Shown: piece by piece, positions 25,201 through 40,200 of the stretch
Position numbering within the stretch: position 1 is the stretch's first letter
How the letters are laid out: each line of letters begins with the position of its first letter
From: Ciona savignyi
Lineage: Eukaryota > Chordata > Ascidiacea > Phlebobranchia > Cionidae
DNA: 64,000 bases
Direction: 5' to 3'
NCBI GenBank assembly: GCA_000149265.1
Contig: CH003356.1
Location: forward strand, 7,941-71,940
Translations under genes and position numbers: made by a program
Notes under the pieces: model-generated
The model's input: only the letters and a program-made list of their open reading frames with translations
Databases searched by the model: none
Told to the model about the DNA's origin: nothing

Positions 25201-28200
25201 ACAGTAAGTTTGGTTTCAACAAAAGAATTACCTGAAAACTATTAAAAGGGTAGAAATTGACGGCAGCTTTTGACCATGGCTTATCGCTTGGCTGGCGCTG
25301 TTTACCAGATTTCATCCACAGAAGATAAGATTCACTGTAAGATATTAAATTTCACATTTTGTAATAATTTTTTATTTTTTCAGTTTATCTAATTTGTTAC
25401 ACTATGCATTAAATAAACGATAAACAACTAGTTAATAAAGGATTCAAGATGGAAAAAATGATGTTAAGCGAATAAAAATTATGGTCAATTTAAACAAAAA
25501 TTAAACAAACTGATCTCTGTAAAAAATATAGCATAGAAATGCAGAAAACTGTGCAAAAATTAAACCTTTGTATAGAGCTAGATCTGTTTAAATTTCCAAT
25601 ACCAACACCATTTCCAAATTGATGCACAAGTGGTTCAGTGTGTTCTACTGACATTGTGTTGTCGGATTCAAGAATGTTTCCAGTCTCATTTCGTGTCAGC
25701 AAAATCTTGACATAGACATTGAGAATGCCAATTGAGTTTCCAAACATATCATAGGAGAATCGTAAACAAACTGGCTGTTCAGGCCTGGCATGTATAACTG
25801 GTGTGATAAGCCTCGCTCTATCCCCACCTTGTCTAGGTGTGGATGTTTCAATGTACATGTAATAACCTGCAATTTTAAAAAAAAGGAAGATTTCAAATAA
25901 AAATTCACTGAAGAAGCTTTAAACCCAGTTTAACATCGCCGACTTCATTCAAACCAACTATAAAAAACTTATTTACCAAAATATCTTAAACCCTAATTAT
26001 AAGAGTTTGGCAATTGTTTACAAGCAAATTCACAAGTAAATTAGTGTGAACAAAGAAATGCCTTTAAACAGAAAAAAATAACAACACAACATATTTCAGA
26101 ATATCAACTGGTCTGTCTATTGCTTTAAAATAAATCCACTAACAATTCTGGTCAACATACCAGAACCATCATGGGAATCATCATAATTCGGTCCAGTCTC
26201 AGCAGATGCTGTGCCCAATTTGTTTCTTGTCCATGTGAATTGAGTATTGACATCATCGTCCTCAAAGCTACATCTATCCGTGTTAAAATCACATGCGAAT
26301 AAAGAAGTATTCCGGTCATTTGCTTCATTTGGGAGCTGAATGGGCTGGACACTTAAGACAGCTCGAAAACCTAGTGGAGAAAATTAACCTTAATATAGAA
26401 ATATGAAATAAACAAATAGAAAAATGTAGAAATGTGAAAAATATAGAAATATGAAATAAACCCTTAAGTAACAAATATTCTAGTGGTCGTAAACCAACAG
26501 GAAAAATGTACGTACCTCCACCATTGACAATATAATCCGAATTAAAAACAATTTTCATCATATTTGAAGAAGATACTCTTCGTAGAAGCAATTCATCTGT
26601 ATTGTGCATTTCACAAAATTTACCAATCACTGGCGAATTGTTTGTTGTATTCGTTGTGTTGTATAACTTAACCCAATCAAAACGGCAATTCTCATGTGCC
26701 TCCAGTGATAAAGCGGTAAAATACAAAACAACCTAAAAATAAAAATTATTTAAGTTGGTGTATGAAATATAGGGCTTCTTTTATGATTTATAATTTTTGA
26801 TAAAAGGAATTGTTTATTTACTAATTTTAAACTTTAAAAACCTGGTATCCCGGATTTGTTGTAAACTGCCATTCGCACTGCAGCAAGAGAGGATAGTTTT
26901 GGGGGTGGTTGGGAGAGGTGATGACCCAGCGAGCTCCATTGTGGTCCAGTCTATGTGCACTGCCACCACAAGATGCTACCACATTGGTAAATACAGCAAC
27001 TGATTGAGAGGTGGTTTGTTGGGAAGTACTGGATGGTGGGGTGGTGTGTGCAGTGATCACTATTGTATTGGGAAGTATCAGAATGAATAATTGTTTATTT
27101 TTAGTTAAAAATCGAACATTTTAATACTTACCATTATTAAAGTGGTGTGTGGTGGGGGTAGTAGTAATTTTTCTTGTGGTCGAAACAGCTTGCCAAGGAG
27201 GCAAGGTCGGGTGCCCAAACATGGACAATGGGACAATCTGACCAGATGACCTCTTAGACCGATCTGTCATAAATACACAGAAGTATATCATAAAATTAAG
27301 GTTTTCCAAGCAATGTCCAAAAATTAAGGCTTTTCAAGCAATGCTTTGTTCATGGTCACACATGCATACGGACCACTGAGCAAAGCAGAAAAACCAGAAA
27401 GATCTTTATGTTCAACTAATACATCATATTTAACTACTGTACCCCTGACATTATTAAAAATGTATCTAATATATATACTGTTGTACTTACGTGATTGAAA
27501 ATGGTTGAGATACGTGACATTGTATAACCTCATATCATACAGTGATTGATTTAATGCGGAAACCACATGATAGGTGATGTAATATTGCAATCGCGATGCA
27601 TTACCAGAAACAGTAAAGCTTAGGTTTTGACCTAAACAAAAGAAATAATTACTTTCTAATAAACAGGAAAGAGGACATTACCGAAATAAAATAATACCTT
27701 GATACACAAACAACATAACATTTGTTGATGATGTTGATGAACTGTTTATTTCTCTGCTTGTGACACCACTCAGTTCACCACTTCCACTAATTTCATTTTC
27801 TGTACAAAACATTAAATATGTTTGTAGGTGCTAAAATGGGGGCTCTTATATATGAAATGGAAATACCATATTAAGGTGATATAATGGGTCATAAACCCAT
27901 TAAAAATGTTTTTGAAATGAATTAAAAGAAGAGATAGCATTACACTAAGACATGTGATTAGTAGAGCTCATATTATTTCCTACTAAAATAAATTGCGGGG
28001 AAATTTGACTGCAATATAGTATAATTTAAATCACAATTTTTATACCAGTACCTGAGGTAGCAGATGGTGTCCATAGAGCGTTGTCACAAAAATGGCTAAT
28101 GGTATTTAGCAAGGAATCAGTGTTAGTGTGGGTTGAGTTCATAGACACAAGCAGGTTTCTTAGATCACACCAGGATACAGATGAACAACTGTGTAATAAT

Positions 28201-31200
28201 CGTAGATGTTTCAATGCAAGACAACCACAAGAAATAAATATATGATGAAATCACCCCCCCAAAAATGATGAATGAAGACTTCAATTTGAATATGATATTG
28301 ATAATGCTCATTGTGGTGAAGAATATCAGATAAATTTAACTTGCAGTTTATTGGTATAAGTAGTTAAATGCATCAAATAAATACCATGAAGGCAAGCACC
28401 CAATATTAAAGCATACAAACCGCAATAACGTGTGGCACTTGAGCAATGTATTAGTAGGATCCACTCTTAATGCACGGAATATATTGTAAATATCCATGTT
28501 GCAAGCATCATTTGAAAATCGGGACAAGGAATTACTGAAAACAAAATGGTGAATTGCTAACAAAAATAATCCAATCTATAATTTAAAAATTAAACTTTAC
28601 ACAAAGAAATTATTTTGGTTTAAGTATGTACTATAATTGCAAATAACAACACATAAAAATAGTTATCTACCACTTTAACAGAAAAATTGGCAAAACAAGA
28701 GTTATTAAAACAACTTGATTAAAAAAAGAATGTAAAATAAATAGAATAAAAATGGATGCAGTCCTTAAACTATGTACAGTTTACGGTAAAATTGTGATTA
28801 ATTATAATTAATGAAATTCGTCGAAGGGTTGTAGGTTTAAAACTGGTCGCTCGCTAGTTGGTTGTGTCTTTGGTCAAGGCACTTAGCGGACATTGCCTGA
28901 ACCCAGTGGATAAATGGGTTATACCAAATTGAAGGAACATCTGAATCATACACTGCACAAGCTCCGATAACTTGACGGTGGGCGCTAGGTGATAGATGAT
29001 CTGATTTCCTACATGTTAACCCCCTGGCTTTCCCATTCATGGGGATAAACATGAATGACATATCCTAACTCCTACCAAGAACATATATTTGTCCAGAATT
29101 GCCCAAAACATGCAAGTATAAACAACAATCTTACAAGCATGCCAAATTTTGAGAAATGTTATCAGCATATTCTGCAAAACTGGAGTTATTCAAGGATTCA
29201 TTTGATACTGTATGTGATATTGCTTCGCCAGAACCACTGAATTGGAATTCACTCCTTGACGTCCTTGGATGTTCATCTAATAAGAAATGTTAGTGTTTTA
29301 AAAAATACCAAATATCCCAATAACATTCTGGACAGTTAGCTTATACTGTAGTATACTGCTACTAGCGGGTCAGTTGTGTCCATGGGCAAAGTACTTAGCA
29401 GATACAGCTTGATCTCAGTAGATTGACAAGTAAAACAAAACTATCAATGTTTCTATCGTGTACAAACCAGCCATTGCTCAATTACCCGTCTATAAGAAGG
29501 AGGTCATCCAACCTGTGTTAAAAACATGAGTATTCCATACCTACCTTGAACAGTGTTTCCTTGTAAAAAATATAAAGATTGATCATTGTTGTCACCATGT
29601 ATATTAAGACCATGACCATTTTCAGAGGAAAAGTAGTTGACAAGTAAGATAATATACTGCATGTCACTATCAGAACCATTGCTGTCAATACTCCTTTGTT
29701 GTGGTTGTAAAATCCGGTCACAATTTCTGTTTATGGATAAGTTCATGTTTGTCATGAAGCCAAGTTGAGCGGTTTGCTTCACTACACATTGTGTTGTATT
29801 ATGTAGCTGAACTGCTCGAGCATCTGGTATGGTTGCTTCAACTATGTCGATCATATCTGTAAAAAAATGCATTAAAAACTTGTACACTGATGTTAAACAA
29901 ATAATACAGGTTTTGCAACAAAATTATAAATTACTTGGTAATCTTTCCATTCGCAAATCCACACTTGTCCATGAATTTCCAGACCATTCTTGCCAAGCTG
30001 CTCTGATGAGCTCTGGTTTTGCAGCACTATCATTCACATAAATGAAGTTTCCCTGCTCTGCTCTGCCACCTTTGATAAAAATATTTTACAAATGTTGTCA
30101 ATGTTAACTTTTTAAGTTCTTACCTAATTCATTAATGCGCCATTGGCCTTTAGCTTCATTGTAATATAGATGATAGTAGAAAGCAGTTGTATTATCCAAT
30201 AATATTCTCTGTTGAAGTAGTAAAGAATAAAAATAAATATTTGTTTTTTTACAAATGTTGCAAACCTGAATATATGATGGTCTGTGGCCAATTGTTTTTC
30301 CGGATGGATGATAAATTCCATAGAACAGTGGATTGCTTAACAGTCTGTTGGTTCCAGAAGGCACAATTTCAACAGAGGTAATATTATCTAAAACAAACAA
30401 TCGCAAATGTTAAGGTAAAATTTGTCTTAATCTATATATAGGCTAAAACACTTTAACATATATACGTTTTCACCTTTGTCCGAAAAATTAATAATATTTA
30501 TCATTACAAGCAATATAAAATGAAGAATTCTACATACCAGTAACAGCAACAGGTGTTCCAGTAACAGTAAATGTTGCAATAAACCCTTGATCCCCAACCC
30601 CTCCATCAGATTCAAAGACAAGTTCCATGCTGTTATTGTGCACGGTGTACAACTCTGGAAATTAAAGTTGTTAAAATAATGTTTATGTAATGTTGACCTA
30701 GTCAGCCTACTTGATCCAGGATGTTTGCCAGAGAGTAAATCAACCAGAGCTGAATTATGTATCCCACCATTGTAGATGATCAAAAAGTCAAAATTTTGTT
30801 CCATAGCAAATTCGCTAATCACAACTTGAATCGTCTGCCCAGGTCCAGCAAGAATACGATATATGCAACTGTCAATATTAAAAAAGTAATGTTGAATACC
30901 GCAGAGAAGGTCGTAGAGAAAAGTCACAATGACTGTGTATATATTACCCCTTAACCTTTCTTATATTTTGGACTAAATTTGTATTTTTTTAAATGTTCTC
31001 TTTCCAGAATAGCTGATCTACTCACTTTTGTCCTGCCAAATAAGTAGAAGGCCAACCAGGAGTTGAAAAATAACCGGATGAACTGTTAAAATACTCGGCT
31101 CCACAAATACCAGGCTGAGCATGTATTGGAATCGATATATCTGTTAATTAGAGGAATATATAATAACAATGCTTTATTAATATCACAGCATAATAGGCCG

Positions 31201-34200
31201 AAAAGGATTGTAATATTAAACGAAAATATCACAGTTGGCATTAGAATTGATTGAATCAGTTGAATACATCAGTTTTTTCAAGTACATTGTTTTTAAAATA
31301 CCAGTTAAATGCACCAATTCATTTAGTTTTTTTTTTAATGAATAATATAATTATGAAAATCTTACTTGTTTTGGCATTCATGTTGATCCATGGCATGAAA
31401 TACTGGATATTGGTAAAAACATCAGGCTTCTTTCTATGAGCACAACCAATACTCCAACTGACAATACCCGTCAAATACCACTTTCCATCATTTGCTTCAC
31501 ACAGCAATGGACCTCCACTATCACCCTGTAATGCATTATCTAACTTGATATTAGTTCACACAATCAAGAATTGTACCTTACATGGCAGATACCGATGCCA
31601 CCAGTAGAAGGATAGCCGGCACATATCATTCTTGCTGTAATAGAGCCATGGTACAAGCCACTGTTGCACATTTGATGAGTTAAAAGTGGAGTTTCAGCAT
31701 CATAGAGCAGATAAGGATCGGAACCATGTTCTGACTGGCGGCCGTAACCAGCAAGATGACAACGCTTGCCTGAAATTGGTTAAGGTTTTATTTATTATAG
31801 CAGATTAAAAATACTGTTTGATATCTACCTGGTCTGAACCAAATATTATTTCCGGGTAAACAAGCACTTGAGGCAAACTGAGAAAACCGGAGCGTTCCCT
31901 TCACCTCCAACACAGCAATATCCCAGTCAGGGATTTCGGCTCTTTTGTCATAATTTCTGGAAAAACAAAGTCCTATTTTTAACATGCTGTGGAACCAATA
32001 CATGCATAACTTACGGATGGACAACAGCATGTTTCACCTCATACACCAAAGCTTCAGAATCCAGAGGATCAATGTCGTTTGCTCCAGTAACAACACTGAA
32101 CTTGGTAGGTTCCTTATTATCAAAGCAATGAGCAGCAGTTAGAATGTGGCGTTCTGATATAATAGTTCCACCGCAAGTGTGTTCACCATTGTCCTGAAAC
32201 ATAATAGTTTTGTCAAACATAAGGTTCATTAGATTGTATGCTGACAAAATTGTTTGGTACTTTTTTAATGAGGTTTGTTGGTTAAAACTTATATAATCTC
32301 CCAAGTAAGCATTTTATATTAAAAATTTTCATAAAATATACTTTCCAACCTGCAGTGAAACAATCCATGGCCACTCCGCTCTTCGGGATACTTGGCCACC
32401 AACCAACCGAAGGACAGCGTTATATGATTGCGGCTGGTTACGTGCAGATGCACGCACACCACACTGATACGATTCACAGTTTGCAATCCATACATTTCTA
32501 TTTGGGCACACTGAGATACCTGCAGTTACACAAATTTACATCAAATATTATCTAAAGTAAGTTATATTTAATATACCTCTACTTTTTGCATGGCTTTCTG
32601 TTCTTTGTTGATGGAAATCATACATAGGAGAAAAGACGTATGCTTGGAGGTAAGAAGAATAAGCTGAAAATGTAATTAAGATAATGTAATTTCAATTTTA
32701 TCACTGCAGTTAGTTTTAGCATTAAATACTATATACAAGACTTACAATCGAAAGTTAAATTTTGGTTCAGTCTGTATATGTTGGTGTTGACGGCACTTGA
32801 TGGTATTGTAATGAATCTCAGTGGAGTTTCAGCTCTCCAGTAACCAAGTTGTTGGCAAACCTTGTCAGCTACTTCAACTGTCACATCTTCTCCACATAAC
32901 AATGAAAAGTCGTCATTCAAACGACGAACTTCAAATAGCTAAAATATATTAATTAGAGCATTAAAAACTACTTTGTTGATTAAGTCTACTTTGTTGATAT
33001 AGTTCTGACTAAAATTTTGAATAATATAATGGCCATACCAATATTAAGTACAAGTACATTTGTTTACCATGCATGCAGTTGTGTTAAAATCTACAACTGA
33101 TAATGAGGACTAGTTTTCATGAATAGATCTGGCTAAATGCTATAAACTTTATAGTACACATATGTTGCCAAAGTAAAATATCCATAAAATACTCCATAAT
33201 AAATTATTTATTATTGTTTACAAGAATTAAACTAAATTAATGTTATTAAAATGCTGTTCAGTTTTTATTGCAGATTAAAAGCAAAAATATCCAATTTCAC
33301 AATTTAATAATGCTTTCAAACCTTGTAATCATTGTGGTAATTAATTCGAGTGCAATACAACTCATCACTGGAATCTGGGCAGCCAACAATACCATCACAG
33401 GCATAATTGTCCATCAAACAGAAACGATTGTCACAAACAAAGTTACAATAATCGTGATCAACCAATGTTATATTTATCCAAATGTCAGGTGTTTGAAGAA
33501 ACCTGTATCATTTGCAAATATTTTGTTATGTTTTCCTTTTCTTAAAATGATAAAAATGTTATTTTACATTTAATGGTTACTATTAACCAATTTAAAAAAA
33601 TATATTATACTGCTGTAATGCAACAACAAACACAGCATATGTTATCAGAACTTACCCATACATTGCCATCACCACAGTTATTTGAGTAGAGTTGATAAAA
33701 TATGAAGAATCGCTAAAACCATTTAAAGTGAGCACCAAACTTTCGTTCCTATATCCGTTTCTTGGAAGTTCATCATATACAGAAATCTATAATGATGTAA
33801 TATTGCAGTGTTAAAAATCAAGTTCAAGTAAATAAAAAGTCAACTCACTTCGAGCATTGCCAATGGATTCACATGACCAGACAGAACTCCAAATTGAATT
33901 AGAACATTATTCTGATTGTTCCCATGTACTCTCCAAATGCAAGACTGGCTGCCAGGACTGAGGTGGTAGAATGGGTCGAGTAACACGGCAGATTGTGAGA
34001 ATATATCTGCTTGTGTACCACATTGTGAACTACATCCAATTTCATCGGTCCTAAACCAATCGTTGTATAAATGGTACTACAATATGTGGGTACATATGGT
34101 TGTTAACTGTTTCTTGTGTTTATTACACAATTTGTCCGGTCCGTTGGTCTAGCGGTTAAGTGCGTCGCCTTTCAATCGAAAGGATTAAGGTGATTACCAA

Positions 34201-37200
34201 GCGGATAATGGGTTCTACCAAATTGAAGGAACGTGTCTATCATATACAACACACTGCAATAGCTCCGGTAACCCGACGATGGACGCGAGGTGATCTGACG
34301 ATTGCCCGTGTGTTAACCCCCTTGGTTATCCCATTCACGGGGATAAACATGAATATCCTATCCTATCCTATCCTACACAACAAAATACTTTCATTAAAAA
34401 ACTCAACTCCATGTAATAGTACAACATTGAACTAAATTTGACGACTGTTACATGTGCTGTTTAAACATAGCAAAATATTAGACATTGCTATTTCTATGTA
34501 CTGACCGGTGTCTAAGTTATTACAAACATTCGAATTCTTCATATTGTAATAGACTAGATACAATTAACAATAACAATTGTCTTACCAGTCTCCACAATTA
34601 TTTACACCGTCGCAAAGCTGTTGGGTCAACACACAAATATTGTTTCCACAACGAATTCCATTGTTACATATGCTCTTATTACACGGTTGTGTTTCAACTG
34701 ATATCTTGTTCACCCATGCTACTTTCAAACCATGAAATTCTGCAAAAAATGCATTTTAGAATAATACAACTTCGAAATACCAGTGTAAACATTACCAAGC
34801 ATAAAAGGGTCATTTAAGGCTAGAGCTGTTGAAGTATTAACTTCTGTCTGAAATGTAAGCCATGGTCTAACTTTTGACTGAGGAGATAGCATCACATGAT
34901 GCAGAATGGTTGATTGATTGAGGTTTGTGCTTCGAAGAATTACTCCAATGTCTCCTTCATCTGATCTTTGTCTGTGATAAAGGATTAATGAAACAGAACA
35001 CATAAAGCCAATAACAAGGTCTTAACATTAGAATATAATATAGATCACAGCTTCAAACCTGTACTGCACATTCAAACAATATGCTGGATAAAAAGATGTT
35101 AAAGCAGGTAACACAGGAGTCATTATAACGGGATGCTGGATAAAAGTAACATTTTCCACATAAGTCAACACTTTGGAACTCTGAGGTATTTCATTCACAA
35201 TAATAGGATCAAATGGCTGGAGTTCATACAGTTTGGTGAGCATTATTTGTCCAACCTCTGTAAAACAATTCAAATATTAACCTGAAACTACAAAACCACT
35301 TTAAGACAAACATTGTAATTTTACCTGCATTTGAAGTAAAGGAACATTCTTCTATTGAATAGTTGAAGTCACAATAATATTTGTTTGGTAAAAAGCATGG
35401 CAATTGCTCAACAAAAATATCATCCAATGCCACATTACCATGCCCTTCATTTGCTTCAGCAGTAAGAGTCAAATCGTATCTGTGTGAAACATTGAATTTC
35501 TTTGTGTCAAGCACTGCAAACATGTTTCCACCCAGGGAGTTAGATATTATTTACCCTACAAGTAAACATGAATTATTTACTTGATTTCCGGTGCAGGTAT
35601 AGTTATTCTTCCCAGTTTCCAATCAGAGCCCTGGTCACCATCAGCCGACCAAATCACTATATCAGAATTCACAGATATCACCATCCTCCCAACATCAGCA
35701 CCATGCATGTAGTATCTTTAAAATAAAGAATTCAATTAACCAAAATAACACTTGCAGCAATTAAACACATTTACCTGAAATTCAAGCACCATCTAGTAAA
35801 TGTGGTCTGGTTCTTGGACTGGGTTTGATTTCCTAAACCAGAACCATAAGCAGAAATTGCAATTCTCACACTGGCTTTGTGACCAGCTTGAAATTGTGAT
35901 GAATTAAATAATAAATAGTAATTTGGGAGTTTTTCTGTTGTTTGTTTAGGATCAATGTCCATCAGAGCTTGTGGTATATACAAGTTACATCTGTAGTACG
36001 ACGGGGAATAAAATAATGATTGCTCATTACCAAACGGACCAAGTTGAAGAGGTTCATTCCATCTGCGTCTTGTGAATCCAAGTTGTCCTAAAGACAACCC
36101 GATTCAATTAAACAAACCCAAATTTTCATTAATTAAACTAACCTCTACAATTCCTATAATCACCCAGTTCATATGCCAATCGGTTTGAGCCAACAAACTC
36201 ACAGTGATCTTCACCTGTTCCAGCGCCATCTGCAATGTTTCGGAACAGACTTCGCAGTGTATAGCCCAGGTATATCTTGTATCTGAAAGCATTGCAAAGT
36301 GTAACATGCCAAACAATTTATTTTATATGAGTTCAACATAATGTACTTGCGTTTCAACTAAGCTTACACTTGTACAGACACATCAAGAACCGGTCTGGTG
36401 GTTTAGTGCGACGTCTTTCAACCGAAAGGTTGCAGGTTCAACTAGTGGATAGCTAGTTGGTTGTGTCCTTATTGCCTGAACCCAGCAGATTAGTGGGTTC
36501 TACGAAATTAAAGGAACGTGTGTATCACATACAATATACTGCAATAGCTCCGGGACCCAACGGTATGCATGAGGTAATCTGACGATTGCCCCTGTGTTAA
36601 CCCATTTGTTTTCCCATGAACTGCTGGATAATCATAAATATCTTATCCTAAGAACCATTGTCATTAACATTTCCTCCAATAATACCTATATCCAAAAGCC
36701 TTAATCCGTTGGGAATGATAACATAGATTAAATTGAAATAAAAATTGTTACTGACTTGGTTGTGTTGCACAGTATAACTCCGACCAACTTAGGTCCAACA
36801 TAGGAAATAAGTTCCCGAACAATTTTGGTTCCATTACAAGCATTGCAGTCTGAGTTTTCCTCAATCATGAAGTCATAGTAGAACCATTCTGGTCCCATGG
36901 CATCAAGAGGGCTCTAAAATTTAAACAACTTTATAAACAAATTATTAGTTCGGGTATTTAAAATTTTCATAATCCAATCAACCATAATTTAACACAAAAC
37001 TGAACTGTGCTTGGCTTCTCAATAAGGTTGTCCTCATTCTCATCTGATTGTGGGATGGTCCCATTCTTTGCTGTGGGACCAGACCAGAGGACCCAATCAT
37101 CATTGTCTGAAAATGTAAAATAGTTATAAACTTTGATTACTTTGGGTTATGTTGTAACAGCAGAACTGAACACTGTCTTTCTTTATTAGTTGAGTTGTTT

Positions 37201-40200
37201 GCTTGTACTGCATTGTTGTCATGCATTTGACTTTAGGTACTGTGGTTTGGTTAGTACCTAGCCATTTTGTTCTTACTATTTAAGTAGAAACTGATGATGC
37301 CAGAAATTTAAAATATATATTTCTATTTATACAGGAACTGATTTTTGTTCCCGAAGTTTGAGAATCATGATTAGGCCTATTAAAAATAGTATAACTAAGC
37401 AAGTGCAAGTAGTTAAGTTTAAAAATAAGGGAAACTATACCTTGTTCATAGCCACACAACAGGTCGTCAAATGTATCAAAAGAGCACGAATTAGTAACTG
37501 GACAAAGTCCATTCTGAATGCTAACATCATCAACAGCTATATCGCCACGGTAATCCTTCCCTCTGCTTGCTTCAAGGATTATCTGTAAATAGAAGTTGAG
37601 TTGCATATATTTTACATTATTTTTTATGAGATCTGTAATTTTTATTGAAAAGTAGTTTAAAGCAAACAGCTTTCAAACCCTTTAAAAATAACAATTTGTA
37701 ACCATGTAACCTTTTTTCAATGCAATTTAAAGTCTAATGACAAGTAAATAAGATAATGGTTTTTAATCCTTTCCAATAAGCCGTAGTATTACTATTCACC
37801 ACCACCACATTAACAATATAAGTTATGAACATAGCAGGCGGTAAGTGACTAAACCTGATATAAAGAATTGTAGTTGAGCGACACACGGGCAACATTCCAA
37901 AATAATCCTTGGTTGCCAGATTTTTGCCATTTTTTTGTTACATTGCCACTATGATATTCACGAACATAAAGAGATAAATTTCCCACAGCTGCTCCTCGCA
38001 TGTGGTAATGAAATCTAAAAAATACAAATAAACATATTAGTATATATTTGAAACCTATTATGTTATTACTTACTTAATACACACTGGATTAGCAAGCCAA
38101 ACTGAGTTTAATCTTGCTTTGTCACCAAGGTTCTGGGAAGTTGCTTCAGCATACAGATAGGAACCTGAATGATAATTTATAAGGCGTTGTACCATTAGGA
38201 CTTACTTAAACCCTTTTTTTTAGAATACAAGTTATAGTTAATGAAGATTTAAGCCTGCCAGATCTTTTTGACTAAACATATTGAGCATATGATTCTATCA
38301 CACATGGCAATGTTCTTACTATTAGTCTCCAGTTGAGTGTGGTCTAGGTAAGGTCCTGTTTCATTGGACGGTGTACGCCTGTGCCATAACATCCAATCAA
38401 AGTCATCATCTGAATCCTGACTCCACAAGCAAAGCTCTCCATTAAAATCGCAATTTTGAGATTGTGGTGGGCAGTTTGCTTCATCAGAACTGGTAATTTA
38501 TTAAAATTACAAATAAATTTTAATGTAAAGCTTCTATGCAAACAGATAATTAATGTTCAAATAAAAAAAAAGCCAATTACTTATACCTGTCACTGCAGTC
38601 AATTCTTCCATTACATAAAAGTTTATTATCAATGCATTTCCCACTTGTTTGACACTGGAACATTTCACTTGTAGAATTTCCGGTAGAACAGTTTTCAATG
38701 TGTCTAGTGACATCACATTGGGGCAGATTTTCATCAAACCCATCTGGACAGTCATTTTTCCCATCGCAGTATAGGTCAACGTTGACACAGATGTTTGTAC
38801 TGAATGAAACAAAAACGTTGCTAATTCTTGGACACATGAAGAATATTTCTTTGTCAAAATTGTTAAGTCCAATTGCAACATACCAGTAAGGAAGTGGGTT
38901 AAATAGAGGGGTGTAGTTATCCTTCCTTGTGAGTTATTGCCGAGACCAATAAGTTAGAGCATAAGCAATCAATGCAAAAGTTAGGGGTCGAAACCATCTG
39001 CTGACTAATCGGTCGTTCAGTAATAGAATAATGTTTTGCTTAAGAAAATAAACATTTTTTGGTGTAGGGGAATACCCTATTATGGTTAACTTTCTTTTTC
39101 CTGTCATGATGGGGAATTCCGTTATAAAGTGTATTTATAACGATTCTGGAAAGAAGAATAGAGGCTGGCTGTTTTCATTTAATGACCTGTCAGTTATTCA
39201 ACTTTTAACGAGGTAGTCTGGTCGATTCCGGTGAGCTGATAACTAGAACCTTGTCTCTGGCTTTCCAATCATCGCATTTTTAACGATAATTTTAAAAATG
39301 TTTCTCTATGAATATTTATACCATAAAGCAGTTGTATAATGAATGTATTTAAACATAACAAACAGTTGACGATTGTCCTACCTGTTTGGACAAGCAGCTT
39401 CCCATGGAAAGCATTGTCCTACGCAAACTGTCTGCTGCAGTGTTACCGGTATGCAAACGTCATGACATGCCGATGAAACACATGGGAAGATTAACTCGTC
39501 AGTTGTAAGTACCGCCGCTGCAAAATATTTTAACTCGTCATAGTACGTTTTGTATAAATCTTTTTTGCTCCAATTAAACACACTTTTCACCAGTAACCAC
39601 CTTCAGGAAACTTAAAGGGCATTGTTTCAAATTTAGCGAAAATGTAATAGGCTAAGTGGTACTATGCTTATGTAATTGTCCTATACTCCTATCATCGCAT
39701 CAGCTTAAAGTCTTTTAGTAGTTTTAACTTGGGGGTAGTCCCCAACTGATAGTCCCTGAATGGAAAAAATGTAGCAGCGTTATTACAGAATCTTTAAATA
39801 ACGCCGTGCACACCGTTGGATTGCCGAAGCTGGTGCGATAATTTGTCGGCTATATGATTCAGACGTTTCTACGATTTCCATTAATTCACCAAGTTAAGGC
39901 GATGTGTGCTAAGTTTCGTAGACATGATAATCTAAGTGGGTATCTGATATTGACGCAACCACCAGCTGGCGGAAATCCGATACGCCGACTGCCTGCGCTG
40001 TGTGGCCGAACCACTAATTATGGGTCATACCTTTTATGCGTAATACACGAGAAAGACATACCCGGTGCCGGCTGTTTAGCAAGAAGAAGTATCAAATCAG
40101 ATTAAAACTTTCAGTCAAGCTAGTTATAATGCTGGTTATTTACATCGAACATTCACCTTAGAAAAATCCAAAACCAACTTCGAAAGAGAATTGCAATACG

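Larger units (their letters stand above)
25060..27800 (-). other. Ser/Thr-rich linker, CUB and MAM modules
   Basis: A Ser/Thr-rich, probably O-glycosylated stretch (27000-27800), then CUB ([20 protein letters not shown], with [10 protein letters not shown]) at about 26520-27000, and MAM from [14 protein letters not shown] (about 26290) to [15 protein letters not shown] (about 25100). Confidence 0.8.

Noticed and set aside
38920-39020. GGGTCGAAACC as a tRNA-like B box
   Set aside because: No matching A box at the right distance and no resemblance to the other repeat copies.
39854-40105. 83-residue + strand open frame inside a mosaic-gene intron
   Set aside because: No splice context or recognised motif; the GC content is a little higher than its surroundings and it may be part of an unknown repeat, but I cannot support that.
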